A stretch of DNA of 6,171 nt from an uncultured Chloroflexota bacterium (GTDB taxonomy: Bacteria; Chloroflexota; Limnocylindria; Limnocylindrales; Limnocylindraceae), in assembly GCA_903937225.1 (NCBI GenBank), contig CAIZYO010000180.1:1-6171 (forward strand), written 5' to 3'. The notes under the pieces were generated by a model. It worked only from the letters and a program-made list of their open reading frames with translations, made no database searches and was not told where the DNA came from. Shown piece by piece: positions 1 to 5,765 of this stretch. The first letter of the stretch is position 1; the number at the start of each line of letters is the position of its first letter. Both the position numbers and the translations under genes were made by a program.

Positions 1-398
1 ACACCAGCCTCGGTGAATGCCATGGTCAGCCACATCCAGTCGAAGGGCGTATTGAATCCAACAAAGAGTGGGCTCGACTCTGGGGCCACCGCCTCTCCCG
101 TTGCGCGCACCCAATCGGCAAACTTCCGCACCCCTTCAATCCGATCAACACCATGGCTCTCTAAGTGCGAACGGGTGAGCCGATGCACACGCTCCTCTTT
201 GGGCCCCCACGCCTTGCTCGGATCTGGCCGCAACTCAATGTAGAAGGTGCGCGAGGGATCATCCACGAGGCATGCGCCGATGCTGATCAGGCTCCCTTCA
301 AGGGGCGTCTGCCCGGAGCACTCCACATCCACGCTGAACCAGCACTCTTGTGGGAGGCCGTCTTCGAATGGCGGTGGTGGTGGCGCGTTCTGCTGCAT
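1..398 (-). CDS. DEDD-family 3'-5' exonuclease (DnaQ/RNase T-like), 3' end outside window
   Basis: The first 132 codons of a minus-strand gene run off the left edge. The reading frame stays open from ATG at 398 to position 1. The N-terminal part shows the exonuclease fold. Motif Exo I is SVDVECSG, with D24 and E26 as the expected metal ligands, followed by the strand-like SLISIGACLVDD. Motif Exo II is VGFNTPFDWMW, with D120 as the third acidic ligand. The fourth motif (H/Y-xxx-D) should lie beyond the window. Enzymes of this superfamily remove nucleotides from 3' ends of DNA or RNA; the substrate cannot be told from this fragment. The start is supported by an in-frame TAG just upstream and a -10-like TAGGCT 6 nt before the ATG. 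There is no Shine-Dalgarno. The N-terminus has five consecutive prolines (residues 6-10). The gene begins 26 nt after the dehydrogenase stop on the same strand, so read-through is possible. Confidence 0.82.
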   Translation of the reverse strand, partial: MQQNAPPPPPFEDGLPQECWFSVDVECSGQTPLEGSLISIGACLVDDPSRTFYIELRPDPSKAWGPKEERVHRLTRSHLESHGVDRIEGVRKFADWVRATGEAVAPESSPLFVGFNTPFDWMWLTMAFTEAG

Positions 399-404
399 CG
401 CTGC

Positions 405-410
405 AGCCTA
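405..410 (-). promoter_or_regulatory. Candidate -10 box of a leaderless exonuclease transcript
   Basis: TAGGCT on the minus strand matches TANNNT and ends 6 nt before the exonuclease ATG at 398, so transcription would start at or next to the start codon. It lies in the short gap after the dehydrogenase stop. I see no good -35 match 16-18 nt upstream, and no Shine-Dalgarno that would explain translation from a longer leader. The same arrangement occurs at two other genes in the window. Confidence 0.5.
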
Positions 411-424
411 GAACATGCGGGCGG

Positions 425-1849
425 CTATTCGCTGCGCACCATGATGTGCTTCGCCACGGTGTAGTCCTCAAGCGCGTACATGGACTGATCCTTCCCGTAG
501 CCGGACTGCTTGAAGCCGCCATGCGGCATCTCGCTCGCCAGCGTGAAGTGATCGTTCACCCAGACGGTGCCGAACTGCAGCGCCTTGGAGACCTTGAAGG
601 CACGTGCCACATCATTCGTCCAGATCGACGAGGCGAGGCCAAATTTACAGTCGTTCGCCCACTCCACCATCTGCTCGTCGCTCTTGGCGCGCTGCACCGT
701 GACAACTGGTCCGAACACTTCGTCCTGGACGATCTCCGAAGACTGCGCCGGCCCCGCGATGATCGTTGGGCTGTAGTAGTGCCCCTTGGAGCGGATCGTC
801 TTTCCGCCAAGGACAATCTCCGCCTTCTTGCTGGCGCGGCCCACGAATCCCTCCACGCGCTTTAGCTGCTCAGCGCTGATGAGCGAACCCATCTCCGTCG
901 CCTTATCCGTTGTTGCTCCTACCTTGATCGTCTTCACCTGCTGTTCCAGGAGTGCTACGAACTTCTCGTATGACTTCGGTCCGACGACGATTCGGCACGC
1001 GGCGGTGCAGTCCTGCCCCGCATTCCAGAAGCTCGCGGCGCGCATCGTCTCGGCGGCGAGATCAAGATCCGCGTCATCAAAGATGAGTACTGGCGCCTTG
1101 CCGCCAAGCTCAAGATGGAGTCGCTTGACGCTCTCCGCGCCCGCGGCTGCAATGCGCTTCCCCGTGGCCGTGTCGCCAGTAACGGAGACCATGTCAATGC
1201 CTGGGTGTCGCGAGAGTGCCGCGCCGACATCAGAACCTGGTCCCGTGATGACGTTCAAAACTCCTGGCGGCAAGATCTCCTGCGCCAGTGCCCCGAGCAT
1301 CAGCGCGCTGATCGGTGTGCGCGCAGAGGGCTTGAGCACAATTGTGTTGCCAGTGGCGAGCGCCGGACCAATCTTCCAGCCCGCCATCAGGAGTGGATAG
1401 TTCCACGGTGCAATGGAGGCGATCACGCCAACTGGATCGCGCCGAATCATGCTCGTTCGCCCTGGGAGGTACTCGGCGACCGCCTTCCCCTCCATGTTGC
1501 GCGCTGCGCCTGCGAAGTAGCGCAGGTTGTCAACGACCGCATCAACCTCAACGCCCACGGCGCTGATCGGCTTCCCAGCATTTTCTGACTCCGCGGTGAC
1601 GAACGCGCGCTTCTTTGATTCGAGTGCGTCAGCGAGTTTCAGAAGTGCGAGGCTGCGTTCACCAGGGGTGGTGGCGGACCAAGACGGGAAGGCGGCACGC
1701 GCCGCTGCAACCGCCGCGTTGATGTCCTCTTTGCCACTGTGTGGGACCGTGGCGATCTTCGTCCGAGTCGATGGGTCCTCAACGGTGATCGTCTTCCCTG
1801 ACTTGGCGGCGACCGCCTTGCCATTGATGTACTGCTTGAAGCTTCGCAT
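425..1849 (-). CDS. patD: Gamma-aminobutyraldehyde dehydrogenase (PatD/YdcW-like)
   Basis: This is a complete 474-residue cytosolic NAD-dependent aldehyde dehydrogenase, the same length as E. coli PatD as I recall it. It should oxidise 4-aminobutanal to 4-aminobutanoate in putrescine degradation (EC 1.2.1.19). Family landmarks in order: TSMIRRDPVGV (132-142), the cofactor-site segment SIAPWNYPLL with N150, K173 in LKPS, general base E247 in LELGGKAP, nucleophile C281 in NAGQDCTAACRI, and E377 in QDEVFGP. The stretches NAGQDCTAACRI, SEMPHGG and SGYGKD, and the ending LEDYTV, follow PatD more closely than generic betaine-aldehyde dehydrogenases, though related omega-amino aldehydes may also be used. 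All catalytic residues are present. The start at 1849 is fixed by a strong Shine-Dalgarno 6 nt upstream. The exonuclease follows 26 nt after the stop; the ACT gene is divergent. No transaminase or GABA aminotransferase gene lies in the window. Confidence 0.9.
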   Translation of the reverse strand: MRSFKQYINGKAVAAKSGKTITVEDPSTRTKIATVPHSGKEDINAAVAAARAAFPSWSATTPGERSLALLKLADALESKKRAFVTAESENAGKPISAVGVEVDAVVDNLRYFAGAARNMEGKAVAEYLPGRTSMIRRDPVGVIASIAPWNYPLLMAGWKIGPALATGNTIVLKPSARTPISALMLGALAQEILPPGVLNVITGPGSDVGAALSRHPGIDMVSVTGDTATGKRIAAAGAESVKRLHLELGGKAPVLIFDDADLDLAAETMRAASFWNAGQDCTAACRIVVGPKSYEKFVALLEQQVKTIKVGATTDKATEMGSLISAEQLKRVEGFVGRASKKAEIVLGGKTIRSKGHYYSPTIIAGPAQSSEIVQDEVFGPVVTVQRAKSDEQMVEWANDCKFGLASSIWTNDVARAFKVSKALQFGTVWVNDHFTLASEMPHGGFKQSGYGKDQSMYALEDYTVAKHIMVRSE

Positions 1850-1855
1850 CCCACT

Positions 1856-1862
1856 CCTCCTT
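1856..1862 (-). promoter_or_regulatory. Strong Shine-Dalgarno of the dehydrogenase gene
   Basis: The minus strand reads AAGGAGG and is followed by 6 nt and then ATG at 1849. It is a full match to the anti-Shine-Dalgarno core and settles the start codon. It contrasts with the exonuclease, ACT and hydrolase genes, which have none. Confidence 0.85.
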
Positions 1863-1896
1863 CACCCTGCTTGGCTTAGTGCCGTATTGCTCCCCC

Positions 1897-1915
1897 GCGG
1901 TGGGCTGGCCACCGC
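1897..1915. repeat. 7-bp perfect inverted repeat in the dehydrogenase leader
   Basis: GCGGTGG (1897-1903) and CCACCGC (1909-1915) are exact reverse complements around a 5-nt loop. If the dehydrogenase promoter is the TAGGCT at 1932-1927, this hairpin would form close to the 5' end of its mRNA, about 35 nt before the Shine-Dalgarno. It could also be a protein-binding site. It has no T-run, so a terminator is unlikely. Confidence 0.4.
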
Positions 1916-1926
1916 TCGCTCTCGCT

Positions 1927-1932
1927 AGCCTA
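1927..1932 (-). promoter_or_regulatory. Candidate -10 box for the dehydrogenase gene
   Basis: TAGGCT on the minus strand is the same hexamer as the exonuclease -10. It lies 77 nt upstream of the dehydrogenase ATG and would give a leader of about 70 nt that includes the inverted repeat and the Shine-Dalgarno. No clear -35 is visible. Other weak hexamers in this GC-rich gap could serve instead. Confidence 0.3.
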
Positions 1933-1941
1933 CCGCCGCAC

Positions 1942-1951
1942 CAGACGTCTG
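1942..1951. promoter_or_regulatory. 10-bp perfect palindrome between divergent genes, possible operator
   Basis: CAGACGTCTG is its own reverse complement and lies in the 145-bp gap between the divergent dehydrogenase and ACT genes. It sits just upstream of the ACT -35 position and within the upstream part of the proposed dehydrogenase promoter, where one dimeric regulator could touch both. No second copy was found in the window. Palindromes of this size also arise by chance. Confidence 0.3.
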
Positions 1952-1982
1952 AGGAGGGGTGGCGCACGCACCTCAGTGGCGC

Positions 1983-1988
1983 TAGGAT
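1983..1988 (+). promoter_or_regulatory. Candidate -10 box of a leaderless ACT-protein transcript
   Basis: TAGGAT matches TANNNT and ends 6 nt before the ATG at 1995. TGGCGC at 1960-1965 stands exactly 17 nt upstream but is only a weak -35 match. There is no Shine-Dalgarno between the box and the start codon, which fits a leaderless mRNA. Confidence 0.55.
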
Positions 1989-1994
1989 CCCTTC

Positions 1995-2381
1995 ATGTCT
2001 AAGCAGTTCGTCATCCAGCTCTCGCACACGCCAGGGGCGCTCGCCGCGCTCTGCCGCGAACTTGAGAAGCGCGCCGTTGACCTTAAGGCGATCGGTGGCG
2101 GCGGCGTTGGCGAGCACGGGCACGTCATCCTCAAGACCGCAGACGATGCCGCCACCCGCGAAGTCCTGAAGGCGGGGAACTACGAGTTTATCGAGGGCGA
2201 CTCGGTGCTCGCCGAAGTTGACGACAAGCCTGGCGGAATGCTCTCCGTCCTTGAGCGACTCTCAAACGCTGGTGTCAATGTCTACGGCCACCTCTTCACC
2301 GGCCGCTGGGGTGATCGCGCCACCTTCTCATTCGTTGTGGACGACCCCGCAAAGGCGCGCGCGGCACTCGAACAGAAGTAG
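1995..2381 (+). CDS. Small tandem ACT-domain protein
   Basis: This 128-residue soluble protein consists of two ACT domains and nothing else: about residues 3-62 and 69-126. Each begins with the typical strand-turn-helix, with the turn glycine in HTPGAL (11-16) and DKPGGM (77-82). Each has the alternating hydrophobic strands expected of a beta-alpha-beta-beta-alpha-beta fold. ACT domains usually bind amino acids or other small ligands and control attached enzymes or regulators. Here no catalytic or DNA-binding domain is attached, so this is a free-standing sensor or dimer partner of unknown target. The run of glycines at 34-37 lies between strand and helix of the first domain. It is divergent from the amino-aldehyde dehydrogenase and convergent with the lipase-like gene. 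The start follows a -10-like TAGGAT with no Shine-Dalgarno. A link to amino acid or polyamine metabolism is only suggested by position. Confidence 0.85.
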   Translation: MSKQFVIQLSHTPGALAALCRELEKRAVDLKAIGGGGVGEHGHVILKTADDAATREVLKAGNYEFIEGDSVLAEVDDKPGGMLSVLERLSNAGVNVYGHLFTGRWGDRATFSFVVDDPAKARAALEQK

Positions 2382-2391
2382 CGTCGCGCTC

Positions 2392-2412
2392 TCGGTCGCT
2401 ATGCGCGACCGA
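2392..2412. terminator. Convergent hairpin, possible bidirectional terminator
   Basis: TCGGTCGC (2392-2399) and GCGACCGA (2405-2412) form a perfect 8-bp stem with a 5-nt loop, between the ends of two convergent genes and across the hydrolase stop codon. There is no T-run directly after either arm; the nearest is at 2427-2430 on the plus side. It would be a T-poor hairpin terminator at best. A second stem, GTCGCGC (2383-2389) with GCGCGAC (2403-2409), competes for the same 3' arm. Confidence 0.45.
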
Positions 2413-3223
2413 TGAACTGAAGGATCTTTTCTACCGCGTCTCTGTATTTCAACGTGGCGAACGGGTGATGATTGAATCCTTCGAGTGGTTCGTAGCTGAC
2501 GCCACCTAGCGTGCCGATCGGGCGACACCACTCTGGCCGAACGAGCCTGTCTCCCGTCCCGTGAATCACGAGCGTCTCAACAGGGAAAGTTCCGCCTCGG
2601 GCGACAACGGCACGCGCCGATCGCTGCGCACGGAATGCTTCGTCGCCAAGTCGAGTTGTCACCGCGTAGAGATACTCGGGTTCATCTGGGTCTTCGCTCG
2701 CTAACCGTTGGCCAAGATCTACGTCCGCGCCAATCCCAGTTGGAATGCGGAGCATCGGCACGAGTCTGGAGAGAACGGGGGCGAAGGCTCGCTTCCATCG
2801 GGCGACGTTTGCGTCGAGCGCTGGCGCTGACAAGACAAGCTTCGCGGGTCGAATCTTCCCCGCCGCCGCTGCGCCGAATGCAATGAGGCCGCCCATGCTG
2901 TGCCCGATGACAACGATCGGTCGATCAGGGCTGCTAAGTCCCTCCACCTGTTCGGCGAGGTCGTCATGGAACCTTCGCCAGGCGGGAACATACCCGCGTG
3001 GGCCCTCGGAGCGACCGTGGCCGCGTAGGTCGAAGGTTACGGTCCGCCAGCCAGCCTCCGCGAACGCTCGCGCCGCCTGGATGTAGCGAGACGAGCTCTC
3101 TCCGATCCCGTGGCAGATCAGAAGATCGCCGATTGGCGCCGTGGCAGGGCGGAAGGTTCGACGGAAGAGGAGGATCCCATCACTCGTCCGGAAGGGGTCA
3201 AGCTCAATCTTTACCGAATCCAT
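2399..3223 (-). CDS. Alpha/beta hydrolase, monoacylglycerol lipase-like (S33/Hydrolase_4 type)
   Basis: This is a complete 274-residue protein with the alpha/beta-hydrolase fold. The oxyanion-hole segment is [12 protein letters not shown] (36-47), followed by [11 protein letters not shown] (64-74), which is typical of monoacylglycerol lipases and lysophospholipases. The nucleophile elbow is GHSMGG with S109, the acid is D225 in HGTGDRLV, and the catalytic histidine is probably H252 in GFNHHP (H253 is the other choice). The triad is complete and the length is normal for the family. It likely cleaves an ester of a small lipid or similar substrate, but substrate choice in this family cannot be read from motifs. 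I see no signal peptide or membrane segment, so it should act in the cytosol. It is transcribed alone: convergent with the ACT gene and divergent from fumC with 57 bp between starts. The ATG at 3223 follows TAGGAT by 7 nt with no Shine-Dalgarno. Confidence 0.88.
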   Translation of the reverse strand: MDSVKIELDPFRTSDGILLFRRTFRPATAPIGDLLICHGIGESSSRYIQAARAFAEAGWRTVTFDLRGHGRSEGPRGYVPAWRRFHDDLAEQVEGLSSPDRPIVVIGHSMGGLIAFGAAAAGKIRPAKLVLSAPALDANVARWKRAFAPVLSRLVPMLRIPTGIGADVDLGQRLASEDPDEPEYLYAVTTRLGDEAFRAQRSARAVVARGGTFPVETLVIHGTGDRLVRPEWCRPIGTLGGVSYEPLEGFNHHPFATLKYRDAVEKILQFIGRA

Positions 3224-3230
3224 CGCCAGG

Positions 3231-3236
3231 ATCCTA
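3231..3236 (-). promoter_or_regulatory. Candidate -10 box of a leaderless hydrolase transcript
   Basis: TAGGAT on the minus strand ends 7 nt before the hydrolase ATG at 3223. The octamer TAGGATCC is identical to the one in front of the ACT gene. No convincing -35 and no Shine-Dalgarno are present. It overlaps by 2 bp a plus-strand TACACT, a possible fumC -10. Confidence 0.55.
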
Positions 3237-3240
3237 CACT
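3235..3240 (+). promoter_or_regulatory. Candidate -10 box for the fumC operon
   Basis: TACACT fits TANNNT and would start the mRNA near 3247, giving a leader of about 34 nt that contains the fumC Shine-Dalgarno. TTACCG at 3211-3216 stands 18 nt upstream and is a poor -35. A rival box, TAGATT at 3264-3269, would start the mRNA around 3276 and leave the Shine-Dalgarno out of the transcript. Confidence 0.3.
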
Positions 3241-3270
3241 TAGGGGGAGGGGCCGCACGTGCCTAGATTC

Positions 3271-3275
3271 GGAGG
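3271..3275 (+). promoter_or_regulatory. Shine-Dalgarno that sets the fumC start
   Basis: GGAGG lies 5 nt before the ATG at 3281. Together with homology, which begins at [13 protein letters not shown], it selects this start over the in-frame ATG at 3110. That earlier start would add 57 unlikely residues lying antisense to the hydrolase gene. Confidence 0.65.
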
Positions 3276-3280
3276 CCGCA

Positions 3281-4690
3281 ATGGGAAGCGACAAGGGTGG
3301 CAGCACACGCAGCGAACGCGATTCGTTCGGTCCGATTGACGTGCCTGCAGATCACCACTGGGGCGCCCAAACGGCACGATCACTCCAGTTCTTTGCGATT
3401 GGCGAAGAGGAGATGCCGCAGCGCCTGATCCACGCGCTCGCGCTCGTCAAGCGCGCCGCAGCAACCGTGAACGCCGACCTCGGACTCCTCCCTGCCGAGA
3501 TCGCCGCCGGTATCTCAAAGGCGGCTGACGAGATCGCGGCAGGTGCGCTGCACGACGAGTTCCCCCTCTCGGTGTGGCAGACCGGCTCAGGGACGCAGAG
3601 CAACATGAATGTCAACGAGGTCATCGCGTCGCGCGCCAACGAGATCGCCACTGGAACCCGAGGTGGAAAGTCGCCCGTACACCCAAACGACCACGTCAAC
3701 CTCTCGCAGTCTTCCAATGACGTCTTCCCCACCGCAATTCACATTGCCGCCGTTCTTGCAGTAAACGAGCAGCTAATCCCCGCCCTCGCCCAACTGCACG
3801 GCTCCATTGCGGCCAAGGCGAAGGCTTGGTCGTCGATTGTCAAGATTGGACGCACGCACCTACAGGATGCGGTGCCGCTGACGCTCGGACAAGAGTTCGG
3901 CGCACATGCTGCAGCACTCGCTGCTGACATTGCGCGCATTGAAGACGCGCGCAACGGCCTGCTCGCGCTCGCACTCGGCGGAACTGCGGTTGGCACGGGT
4001 CTCAACAGTCACCCAGAGTTTGCGGATCGTGCAGCGAAGCAGATCGCACTCCTTACCAAACAGCCATTTACCAGCGCGCCGGACAAGTTCACGGCGCTCG
4101 CAGGACAAGAGCCAACGCTCCACCTCTCCGCAGCGCTGCGCACACTCGCAGCCACGCTGATGAAGCTCGCCAATGACGTGCGCTGGCTCGCCTCCGGACC
4201 TCGCGCCGGACTCGGTGAGCTGAACATCCCAGAGAATGAGCCGGGCTCCTCCATCATGCCGGGGAAGGTGAACCCAACCCAAGCCGAAGCCCTGACGATG
4301 GTTGCCGTACAGGTCTACGGCCTTGACGCCGCGATCGCCTTTGCCGCGAGCCAAGGGAACTTTCAGCTGAATGTCTACAAGCCGTTGATCGCGCACAACC
4401 TGCTGAACCAGATTCGCCTGCTGGCTGACGCATCACGCTCGTTTGCGCTGCACTGCATTGACGGGGCGCAGCCAAACGAGGCGCGCATCACCGAACTGCT
4501 CGACGCATCGCTGATGCTCGTCACCGCGCTCACCCCCGCGATCGGCTACGACAAGGCGGCGGAGATTGCAAAGAAGGCGCACGCAACGGGGGCAACGCTT
4601 CGTGAGACTGCGCTCGCCCTCGGCTACGTGACGGCGGAGGAGTACGACAAACTCGTGCAGCCCGCGCATATGACAAGGCCGCAGCGATGA
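3281..4690 (+). CDS. fumC: Class II fumarate hydratase
   Basis: This is a complete 469-residue cytosolic fumarase that interconverts fumarate and (S)-malate in the TCA cycle (EC 4.2.1.2). As a class II enzyme it should be an oxygen-stable homotetramer without an iron-sulfur cluster. It aligns with E. coli FumC from the N-terminus ([21 protein letters not shown], 11-30) to the C-terminal domain ([14 protein letters not shown], 421-434). Active-site segments are [10 protein letters not shown] (101-110), [11 protein letters not shown] (142-152), [10 protein letters not shown] with H193, and the signature [11 protein letters not shown] (322-332), where S323 should be the catalytic serine. The TAVGTGLN and [16 protein letters not shown] segments favour fumarase over aspartase or argininosuccinate lyase. 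Its stop overlaps the phosphofructokinase start by 4 bp, so it is the first gene of a coupled operon and is divergent from the hydrolase. No truncation or missing residue is seen. Confidence 0.96.
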   Translation: MGSDKGGSTRSERDSFGPIDVPADHHWGAQTARSLQFFAIGEEEMPQRLIHALALVKRAAATVNADLGLLPAEIAAGISKAADEIAAGALHDEFPLSVWQTGSGTQSNMNVNEVIASRANEIATGTRGGKSPVHPNDHVNLSQSSNDVFPTAIHIAAVLAVNEQLIPALAQLHGSIAAKAKAWSSIVKIGRTHLQDAVPLTLGQEFGAHAAALAADIARIEDARNGLLALALGGTAVGTGLNSHPEFADRAAKQIALLTKQPFTSAPDKFTALAGQEPTLHLSAALRTLAATLMKLANDVRWLASGPRAGLGELNIPENEPGSSIMPGKVNPTQAEALTMVAVQVYGLDAAIAFAASQGNFQLNVYKPLIAHNLLNQIRLLADASRSFALHCIDGAQPNEARITELLDASLMLVTALTPAIGYDKAAEIAKKAHATGATLRETALALGYVTAEEYDKLVQPAHMTRPQR

Positions 4691-5763
4691 GCCCAACGAT
4701 GGAGACGAAGCGACTGCGCATCGGCGTCTTGACTGGCGGTGGCGACTGCCCTGGACTTAACCCCGCAATCCGCGCAGTTGTACGCCGCGCCGAAGCGGGC
4801 GGGCACACCGTTGTTGGGATCCTGGACGGATGGGCAGGCCTCGCGAACCCAGACGCGACCCTCTCGCGACCACTAAACCGTGACGAAGTCCGCGGGATTC
4901 AAGCGCGCGGCGGGACAGTGCTCGGCTCGAGCCGCACGAATCTGCTCAAGCGTGAAGGTGGACTCGACGCCGCTGAGGCGTCAATCAAGCGCCTGGGGCT
5001 CGATGCGCTCGTTGTCATTGGTGGTGACGACACCCTCTCCGTCGCTGCCGGACTCGCCAAGCGCGGCGCCGCTGTGGTTGCGATCCCGAAGACAATGGAC
5101 AACGACGTCTGGGGGACCGAAGGCTGCCTCGGCTTTGATACTGCTGCAAACATCGTCACCGAAGCGCTCGACCGCATCCAGACCACCACCTCGTCGCATC
5201 ACCGCGTTGCCGTTGTTGAAGTGATGGGGCGAGACGCGGGCTGGGTCGCCGCGTGGGGCGGACTCGCTGGTGGCGCAGACACCATCCTCGTGCCCGAGCA
5301 GCCAGTTGACGCCGCGGCGATCGACCGACTCGTCGAGCTTGTCACGCGTCGCAGAAGCTACGCAACGGGTGCGTCAGTGATCGTCGTCTCCGAGGGCGTA
5401 CAGCTCCCAGAGGCGTTGCTCAACTTGAGTGGCGACGTGCCGCGCGATGAGTTCGGCCACCCACGTTTGGACAAGATCGCGGTGGGCGACGCGATCGCTG
5501 CAATCCTCGAAGAGCGCACCGGTCTTGAAGTGCGCTGCACACGACTCGGACACCTCCAGCGCGGCGGCCCACCATCCGCTGCCGATCGCGTCCTTGGTGC
5601 CCGCTACGGCGTTGCCGCTGTAGACGCGCTTGAGACTGGACGCTGGGGGAACATGGTTGCCCTGCGTGCTGGCGCGATCGTTGAGGTTCCACTTGCAGAG
5701 GTAGGCGGGAAGAATCGACCACTTGATGCAAGTTATCTGCGCATCTTTGACGCACTCGCCTAG
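4687..5763 (+). CDS. pfp: 6-phosphofructokinase with PPi-type active-site signature
   Basis: This complete 358-residue cytosolic enzyme phosphorylates fructose 6-phosphate at C1 in glycolysis. The N-terminal loop [11 protein letters not shown] (15-25) binds the phosphoryl donor. GGDDT (112-116) has Asp115 where ATP enzymes have Gly, and IPKTMDND (133-140) has Lys135 where E. coli has Gly. Both changes mark pyrophosphate-dependent enzymes (EC 2.7.1.90) and the mixed-substrate family III found in actinomycetes. D138 is the expected base, MGRDAGW (180-186) contacts the sugar phosphate, and RLGHLQRGG (286-294) lies in the C-terminal half. The length suits this short class. If PPi is used, the step is reversible and could serve gluconeogenesis as well. 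The ATG overlaps the fumC stop (ATGA), indicating translational coupling. A second Met at codon 5 is a less likely start. ATP use cannot be excluded from sequence alone. Confidence 0.9.
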   Translation: MSPTMETKRLRIGVLTGGGDCPGLNPAIRAVVRRAEAGGHTVVGILDGWAGLANPDATLSRPLNRDEVRGIQARGGTVLGSSRTNLLKREGGLDAAEASIKRLGLDALVVIGGDDTLSVAAGLAKRGAAVVAIPKTMDNDVWGTEGCLGFDTAANIVTEALDRIQTTTSSHHRVAVVEVMGRDAGWVAAWGGLAGGADTILVPEQPVDAAAIDRLVELVTRRRSYATGASVIVVSEGVQLPEALLNLSGDVPRDEFGHPRLDKIAVGDAIAAILEERTGLEVRCTRLGHLQRGGPPSAADRVLGARYGVAAVDALETGRWGNMVALRAGAIVEVPLAEVGGKNRPLDASYLRIFDALA

Positions 5764-5765
5764 CA

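Noticed and set aside
350..1588. Long plus-strand open frames opposite the dehydrogenase (350-865, 786-1400, 1115-1588)
   Set aside because: They are antisense to a complete dehydrogenase with all catalytic residues. Their translations show no domain and are the kind of arginine- or serine-rich frames that GC-rich antisense DNA produces.
1983..3236. Repeated GGATCC sequence near promoters as a possible regulatory word
   Set aside because: It is explained by the shared -10 box TAGGAT followed by CC. GGATCC also occurs inside coding sequence (about 3171 and 4819), so it is not specific to promoters.
3110..3280. In-frame upstream extension of fumC starting at 3110
   Set aside because: The extra 57 residues lie mostly antisense to the hydrolase coding region, do not resemble any fumarase N-terminus, and would bypass the Shine-Dalgarno at 3271-3275.
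3860..4396. Minus-strand open frame of 178 codons inside fumC
   Set aside because: It is the antisense shadow of a well-conserved fumarase region, with no recognisable motif and no start signals.
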